Shown: in pieces, positions 59,892 to 64,000 of the stretch
Position numbering within the stretch: position 1 is the stretch's first letter
Layout of the letters: each line of letters begins with the position of its first letter
The notes under the pieces: model-generated
The model's input: only the letters and a program-made list of their open reading frames with translations
Database searches by the model: none
What the model was told of the DNA's origin: nothing
Position numbers and translations under genes: made by a program
Origin: an uncultured Clostridia bacterium
Lineage (GTDB): Bacteria; Bacillota; Clostridia; Oscillospirales; Acutalibacteraceae
DNA: 64,000 nucleotides
Assembly (NCBI GenBank): GCA_937884995.1
Contig: CAKZZL010000003.1
Coordinates: 22,434 to 86,433, forward strand
Direction of reading: 5' to 3'

Positions 59892-59902
59892 TATGAATAA
59901 TG

Positions 59903-59928
59903 GGGCCGGCATGATCCGGTCCTTTTTT
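59903..59928 (+). terminator. Terminator after pckG
   Basis: GGGCCGG (59903-59909) pairs with CCGGTCC (59916-59922), then six Ts. The GAGG ribosome site of the next gene starts immediately after, so termination and next-gene expression are close together. Confidence 0.85.
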
Positions 59929-59938
59929 GAGGTTAAAA

Positions 59939-60214
59939 ATGGCAAATATTTTTGAAACGATTATGCTCATCTGCTTTGGTATTTCCTGGCCTGTAAATCT
60001 TGTGAAAAACTATAAGGCAAGAACGGCGAAAAACACAAGTTTGTTTTTCCTTCTTTTGATATTCTTCGGCTATGTTGCCGGGATAAGCGCAAAACTTGTA
60101 GCCGGCAATATTAATTATGTTCTTGCTGTATATATTCTGAATATAGTCGCAGTCGTTCTTAATTTGATTGTTTATTTCAGAAACAGAAATCTTGATAAAA
60201 AGCGCGAGTCTTGA
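59939..60214 (+). CDS. SemiSWEET/PQ-loop-like transporter
   Basis: This 91-residue protein has three membrane helices (TIMLICFGISWPVNLVKNY, LFFLLLIFFGYVAGISAKL, YVLAVYILNIVAVVLNLIVYF). The SWPVNLVKNYKARTAKNTSL stretch resembles the PQ-loop motif of bacterial SemiSWEET sugar carriers, which work as dimers. The proline is followed by Val rather than Gln. The start at 59939 follows GAGG. Substrate unknown. Confidence 0.7.
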   Translation: MANIFETIMLICFGISWPVNLVKNYKARTAKNTSLFFLLLIFFGYVAGISAKLVAGNINYVLAVYILNIVAVVLNLIVYFRNRNLDKKRES

Positions 60215-60242
60215 TATAATCTATAAAAAGGAGACGTGGGAA

Positions 60243-61574
60243 ATGAATATTATAGAAATAAAATCTCCATATGGATTAATTAAAGGTCTGGACTACGGAG
60301 ATTATTCTTTATTTAAGGGCATAAGATATGCGAAAGCAGAACGTTTTGAATATCCTGAGCCAATCACGTCATATTACGATATATATGATGCAACAAACTG
60401 GGGCGATTGCTCATATCAGCAGAGAGCTTTTGAAGAGGATGCAAAGTGTAATCCATTCTATCATCATGAATTCAGAGAGGGTATGAGTTTCAGCTATAGT
60501 GAAGATTGCCTTTTCCTGAATATATGGGCTCCAAAGAAAAAAGAAAAATGTCCCGTTATCGTATATATCCACGGCGGTTCTTTTACAGGAGGAAGCGGCA
60601 ATGAAGGGCATATAAGTGGGGAAAGATTCGCTAAACATGATACAGTGTTTGTTTCCATAAACTATCGCTTGGGGCCTTTCGGCTTTATTTCTCATCCTGA
60701 TCTCAGAGATAAAAACGGTAGATGCGGCAATATGGGACTTTATGACCAGACTGCAGCTCTGCAATGGGTAAAGGCCAATATAGAGAGCTTTGGCGGAGAC
60801 AGTGAAAACATATGCATTATGGGACAAAGTGCCGGTGCAATGAGTTGTGATATACACCTTTCGAGCAAACTGAGCAAAGGACTGTTTAACAAAGCAATCC
60901 TTATGAGTGGCGCAGGACTTCAAAGGTTTATGGTAAAGCCATTAAAGGTCGAAGATACACGTAAATTCTGGGATATCGTAGTGCAAAATGCGGGTGTGAG
61001 CAAGGCTGATGAACTCAGAGATGTGGATGCCAAAACCTTATATTATGCATGGCTTGATGCTCAAAAACAGATTAAGATGGCAATGAAATATACATTCCCT
61101 GTTATTGACGGAGAAATAATAGGTGACGGGACATTCAATGCCGACAGCATACCTGATATGCCATACATACTCGGAATGACAATCACTGATATGATACCTG
61201 CAATTTTGGTATATATAACAAAGAAATGGGCAGAGATTTGCCAGAAAAACAATAATAATTGTTATGTATATAACTTCAACAGGTTACTTCCGGGTGATGA
61301 TAAAGGCGCATGGCATTCTGCAGATTTGCTTTATGCATTTTCAACTCTTGATAATAACTGGAGACCGTTTGAAGATATTGACAGAAAGATTTCTTCACAA
61401 ATGTCTGATTCTTTTATTGCTTTTGCAAGAAACGGGAACCCCAATTGTGATTCAATGCCTTGCTGGGATGATAACTATAAACGGCCGATGAAATTCTGTG
61501 AGAGTACACAGGCAGGCAAATGGGAAATGAAGGAACTTGTCCACAATACATTATTCAATATGATGTCTATATAA
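60243..61574 (+). CDS. Type-B carboxylesterase
   Basis: This protein of about 443 residues is an esterase-lipase of the PnbA/cholinesterase group. It has FKGIRYAKAERF, SEDCLFLNIWAPKK, VIVYIHGGSFTGGSG (oxyanion hole), ICIMGQSAGAMSCD (nucleophile Ser) and a late KGAWHSADLLYAF with the His. It is slightly shorter than usual (about 490). No signal peptide. The start at 60243 follows GGAG; earlier in-frame starts overlap the SemiSWEET gene. Confidence 0.87.
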   Translation: MNIIEIKSPYGLIKGLDYGDYSLFKGIRYAKAERFEYPEPITSYYDIYDATNWGDCSYQQRAFEEDAKCNPFYHHEFREGMSFSYSEDCLFLNIWAPKKKEKCPVIVYIHGGSFTGGSGNEGHISGERFAKHDTVFVSINYRLGPFGFISHPDLRDKNGRCGNMGLYDQTAALQWVKANIESFGGDSENICIMGQSAGAMSCDIHLSSKLSKGLFNKAILMSGAGLQRFMVKPLKVEDTRKFWDIVVQNAGVSKADELRDVDAKTLYYAWLDAQKQIKMAMKYTFPVIDGEIIGDGTFNADSIPDMPYILGMTITDMIPAILVYITKKWAEICQKNNNNCYVYNFNRLLPGDDKGAWHSADLLYAFSTLDNNWRPFEDIDRKISSQMSDSFIAFARNGNPNCDSMPCWDDNYKRPMKFCESTQAGKWEMKELVHNTLFNMMSI

Positions 61575-61589
61575 AAAAGAGAAAAGATA

Positions 61590-61626
61590 AGCGGTACAGC
61601 TTAAACTACTGTACCGCTAAATTTTT
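61590..61626. terminator. Bidirectional terminator
   Basis: AGCGGTACAG (61590-61599) pairs perfectly with CTGTACCGCT (61609-61618), followed by AAATTTTT. It separates the converging esterase and dut genes. Confidence 0.85.
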
Positions 61627-61634
61627 GCCTTTCC

Positions 61635-62078
61635 TTATTTTTCTCCCGTGGAACCGAAACCACCTGAGCCTCTGTCTGTGTCTTCAAGTTCATCACTTAG
61701 TATGAAATTCGCTTTTAAGAAGGGGACTATAAGGAGTTGTGCGATTCGCTCTTCGTTCTCAATTTTTTGCGTTATTTCTGAATGATTGTGAAGAGATACC
61801 ATAAGCTCTCCCCGGTAATCGGAGTCGATTACTCCCACTTTGTTTGCAGGAGCGAGCCCTCTCTTGCTTCCAAGACTGCTTCTTGCGAAGACAAGTCCTA
61901 CATATCCATCAGGAATTTCAAAAGAAAGACCGGTATGTATAAGGACTGTTTCATGTGCTTGGATTTCAACAAAGTCTTTGTCACAAAGCGCATAGAGATC
62001 CGCACCTGCCGAACCGTCGGTTGCTCTGGCCGGGACTTTCGCATTTTCGTTAAGTTTTTTAATCTTTACGTTTATCAT
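61635..62078 (-). CDS. dut: dUTP diphosphatase
   Basis: This 147-residue trimeric dUTPase keeps uracil out of DNA. It has ATDGSAGADLYAL, FARSSLGSKRGLAPANKVGVID, DYRGELMVSLHN and the C-terminal DRGSGGFGSTG arm. All five motifs are present. Its start overlaps the stop of the U32 peptidase gene by one base, so they form one operon. Confidence 0.95.
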   Translation of the reverse strand: MINVKIKKLNENAKVPARATDGSAGADLYALCDKDFVEIQAHETVLIHTGLSFEIPDGYVGLVFARSSLGSKRGLAPANKVGVIDSDYRGELMVSLHNHSEITQKIENEERIAQLLIVPFLKANFILSDELEDTDRGSGGFGSTGEK

Positions 62079-64000
62079 CAGTCAACACCTCTGTAGAATA
62101 ATCCTCTTGTGAATTCCGAATCCGGACTCTTCGCATCTTCATAATCTTTAATTATTTTTTTTACTTCTCGCTTGCTTTCCGTTGTGAACCTGAGGAAGAT
62201 GAAGTCAAATGTTTCCAGTTCATTTAAGCGGTCTGCCATATATGTGGGTCTTGAATTTAGTATTTCCGTATATCCCATATTGCACAAAACAGGGAAAGAA
62301 ATGCCTTTTCTGTCAACAATATATGATGAGCGTTTGCATTCGTTACAAGTTTTGCCGTTTTGTATAGGGCAATTTCTGGTGAGCATCAATGCCATTCTGC
62401 CATATATCATTATTCCTTTGCCGATAGGCGCACTCATTTTGTTTGCATCTGTCAGCAAACTTTCATTTGATACCATAAAAGCACTTGCATTTATGGTCTG
62501 CGATTCATATGCTGAAATAGAATTTAGTATATTAAATGACGGTGACAAGATAGCTTTTTTCTTATACTTTCTTGCAAGCGCCAATGCATCGAGCGTATGA
62601 CAAAGAAGAAATTCTGTAGGACAATCAGCTATGAGCCTTTCAAGCGTGTCTGTATTTTCAAAAATGCCATGAGGAAGCTCGGCTCCGAAATTTTTCTTTG
62701 ATAATAAAGATGCATCTGAGTCTATGGGAATGAAAATCAAATCCGCCTTAATATCATCAGGGATTTGAGAAGGCCTGTCAAATGAAAGATAAAGCTTAAA
62801 TGATTTTTTTAATGGAGTCTCAATGTCGGGAGTATAACTGCTGATTTTCCTGCTGAAGGAGGTCATTTGAACTTCCAAATCCTTCAAAGCTTTCCTACGC
62901 ATATTGTTAATTGCAGAAAGCGGAAGTGTGTAATCTATTTCTTTATCTGTTGATATATTCTCCGAATAAAACTGGGTGCCGCCGCATTTTGTGAGAGCGC
63001 CTGATATCTTTTCTTCGGTTATAGGATGAGATTGCGGAGTTTCACATATGCAGTCACTTTCAACTTCAGTAAAGAAGTCCGCATATTTTGCTTTTAAGGA
63101 AGCCTTATTTCCTGCTTTGGCACTAAAATCAAAGTCAACAGGATATCTGGGAATTTCTTTTATGTAGAGAGAGGCATATTTATCGAGCAAGGCTTTGTCT
63201 GCGGAAATAACATTTTCCTTTTCGCGGATGCCAAACATTTCTCTGCCTCTTTTGTTTATATAATAACCTTCTGTAAAGCCTGATCTGGAGAAAAGCTTTT
63301 GAAGATCATCCTGCATATCCTGTGAATATCCTTCATCTCTGGACTTTTTGCATGCAGTGACTGCCGCAGCCACATATTCGGGCCTTTTCATGCGCCCTTC
63401 AATCTTAAAAGATTTAATACCCATTTTTGATAACTCAGGGATATGCTCAATAAGAGATAAATCTTTCAGGCTGAGGTCATGCCCGCTGCCGCCTTCAACC
63501 ATAAAGGGCAAACGACATGGCTGCGCACAAAGTCCGCGGTTTCCGGATCTTGAGCCCAGAACAGCGCTTAAAAGGCATTGTCCTGAAACACACATGCATA
63601 AAGCACCATGTACAAAAATTTCCAAATCAATGGGGGACTGCTCACAAATCCTTTTTATTTCCTCAAAGGAAAGTTCCCTTGGAAGGACAGCTCTCGAAAA
63701 GCCCAGTTCCTTTAAGACTTTTATACCTTCAATTGTGCCGACTGACATTTGAGTTGAAGCATGCATCTCAGCATCCGGACACATAGTTCTGACAAGTTTT
63801 GCAAGCCCGAGGTCTTGAATTATGAAAGCATCGGCACCTGCAAGATATGCCCTTGATATATCATCTTTGACTTCATCAATTTCAGAATCTTTAATAAGGG
63901 TGTTAAGAGTAATATGAACCTTAACACCCCTGGAGTGACAATATGATATTATTTCATTTAAGTCTTCGTCCGGCTTTTTTGCATTCCTGCGCGCATTGAA
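62078..64000 (-). CDS. Peptidase U32 family protein (partial, runs off the window)
   Basis: The frame is open from the stop at 62078 to the window edge (about 640 codons visible), so the N-terminus is missing. It has AGADAFIIQDLGLAKL, MHASTQMSVG, FVHGALCMCVSGQCLLSA, NRGLCAQPCRLPF and FKIEGRMKRPEYVA, the U32 core with its iron-sulfur-type cysteines. These proteins are now linked to rRNA hydroxylation (RlhA) and related oxidations rather than proteolysis. A C-terminal extension has another Cys set (NCPIQNGKTCNECKRSSY). It is cotranscribed with dut. Confidence 0.88.
   Translation of the reverse strand, partial: FNARRNAKKPDEDLNEIISYCHSRGVKVHITLNTLIKDSEIDEVKDDISRAYLAGADAFIIQDLGLAKLVRTMCPDAEMHASTQMSVGTIEGIKVLKELGFSRAVLPRELSFEEIKRICEQSPIDLEIFVHGALCMCVSGQCLLSAVLGSRSGNRGLCAQPCRLPFMVEGGSGHDLSLKDLSLIEHIPELSKMGIKSFKIEGRMKRPEYVAAAVTACKKSRDEGYSQDMQDDLQKLFSRSGFTEGYYINKRGREMFGIREKENVISADKALLDKYASLYIKEIPRYPVDFDFSAKAGNKASLKAKYADFFTEVESDCICETPQSHPITEEKISGALTKCGGTQFYSENISTDKEIDYTLPLSAINNMRRKALKDLEVQMTSFSRKISSYTPDIETPLKKSFKLYLSFDRPSQIPDDIKADLIFIPIDSDASLLSKKNFGAELPHGIFENTDTLERLIADCPTEFLLCHTLDALALARKYKKKAILSPSFNILNSISAYESQTINASAFMVSNESLLTDANKMSAPIGKGIMIYGRMALMLTRNCPIQNGKTCNECKRSSYIVDRKGISFPVLCNMGYTEILNSRPTYMADRLNELETFDFIFLRFTTESKREVKKIIKDYEDAKSPDSEFTRGLFYRGVD

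Overview
The window looks like a chromosome segment of a low-GC, Gram-positive gut anaerobe of the class Clostridia. The evidence is strong AGGAGG-type ribosome sites, TTGACA/TATAAT promoters, hairpin-plus-U terminators, lipobox lipoproteins, a GTP-dependent PEP carboxykinase and a dockerin-like tail on a secreted lipase. I cannot name the species. No tRNA, rRNA or CRISPR array was recognised.

Regions: (1) 1-3630 is the 3' part of a myo-inositol catabolic operon (end of iolD, iolE, iolA, iolG). (2) 3783-5637 holds a GtrB-type glycosyltransferase, then a DUF2975 / XRE-regulator pair and the first 45 codons of a DUF4173-type membrane protein. (3) 5635-37808 is a ~32.2-kb integrative mobilizable element inserted inside that membrane protein gene, whose remaining 627 codons resume at 37806. 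It carries a large serine recombinase at one end, and a relaxase, a ribbon-helix-helix protein, helix-turn-helix proteins and a candidate oriT at the other. No conjugative ATPase, coupling protein or mating-channel gene is visible, so it probably needs a helper. (4) 39692-64000 is ordinary chromosome: a minus-strand housekeeping operon (DUF951, prfA, tsaC, coaE, M18 peptidase, murC, ung, hydrolase), a secreted lipase, a phosphopantetheinyl transferase, an FAD enzyme, polA with a phosphatase-RimI fusion and tsaD, pckG, a SemiSWEET protein, a carboxylesterase, dut and a U32 peptidase.

The element cargo is the most interesting part. A 7-TM LytS-like kinase and a response regulator with a SARP-type DNA-binding domain sit upstream of eleven co-oriented genes. 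Both promoters of this unit carry the same tandem TTGTTGGAC repeat with an 11-bp period just upstream of the -10 box, the layout SARP proteins use. The cargo joins a partner-switching module (STAS protein, SpoIIE phosphatase fused to an RsbW-like ATPase, and a STAS-kinase fusion) to a MESH1-like ppGpp hydrolase, a lipoprotein MTA/SAH nucleosidase, a membrane HAD phosphatase, AIM24 and DUF3592 proteins, a flavoprotein, a hydrolase and a VanX-like D,D-dipeptidase. It looks like an envelope or starvation signalling island. Farther right lie a clostripain-like protease, a 955-residue lipoprotein with an insertion sequence in its promoter, a TetR regulator behind a GATA microsatellite, a DUF4143 ATPase with a structured leader, and a 1011-residue protein with the DYDGD signature of double-psi-barrel RNA polymerases (YonO/QDE-1 type).

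Both element ends can be joined at a shared ATG. This restores the host membrane protein in frame. In the excised circle it fuses the recombinase in frame to the helix-turn-helix gene at the other end, so integration would change the recombinase C-terminus and may act as a switch.
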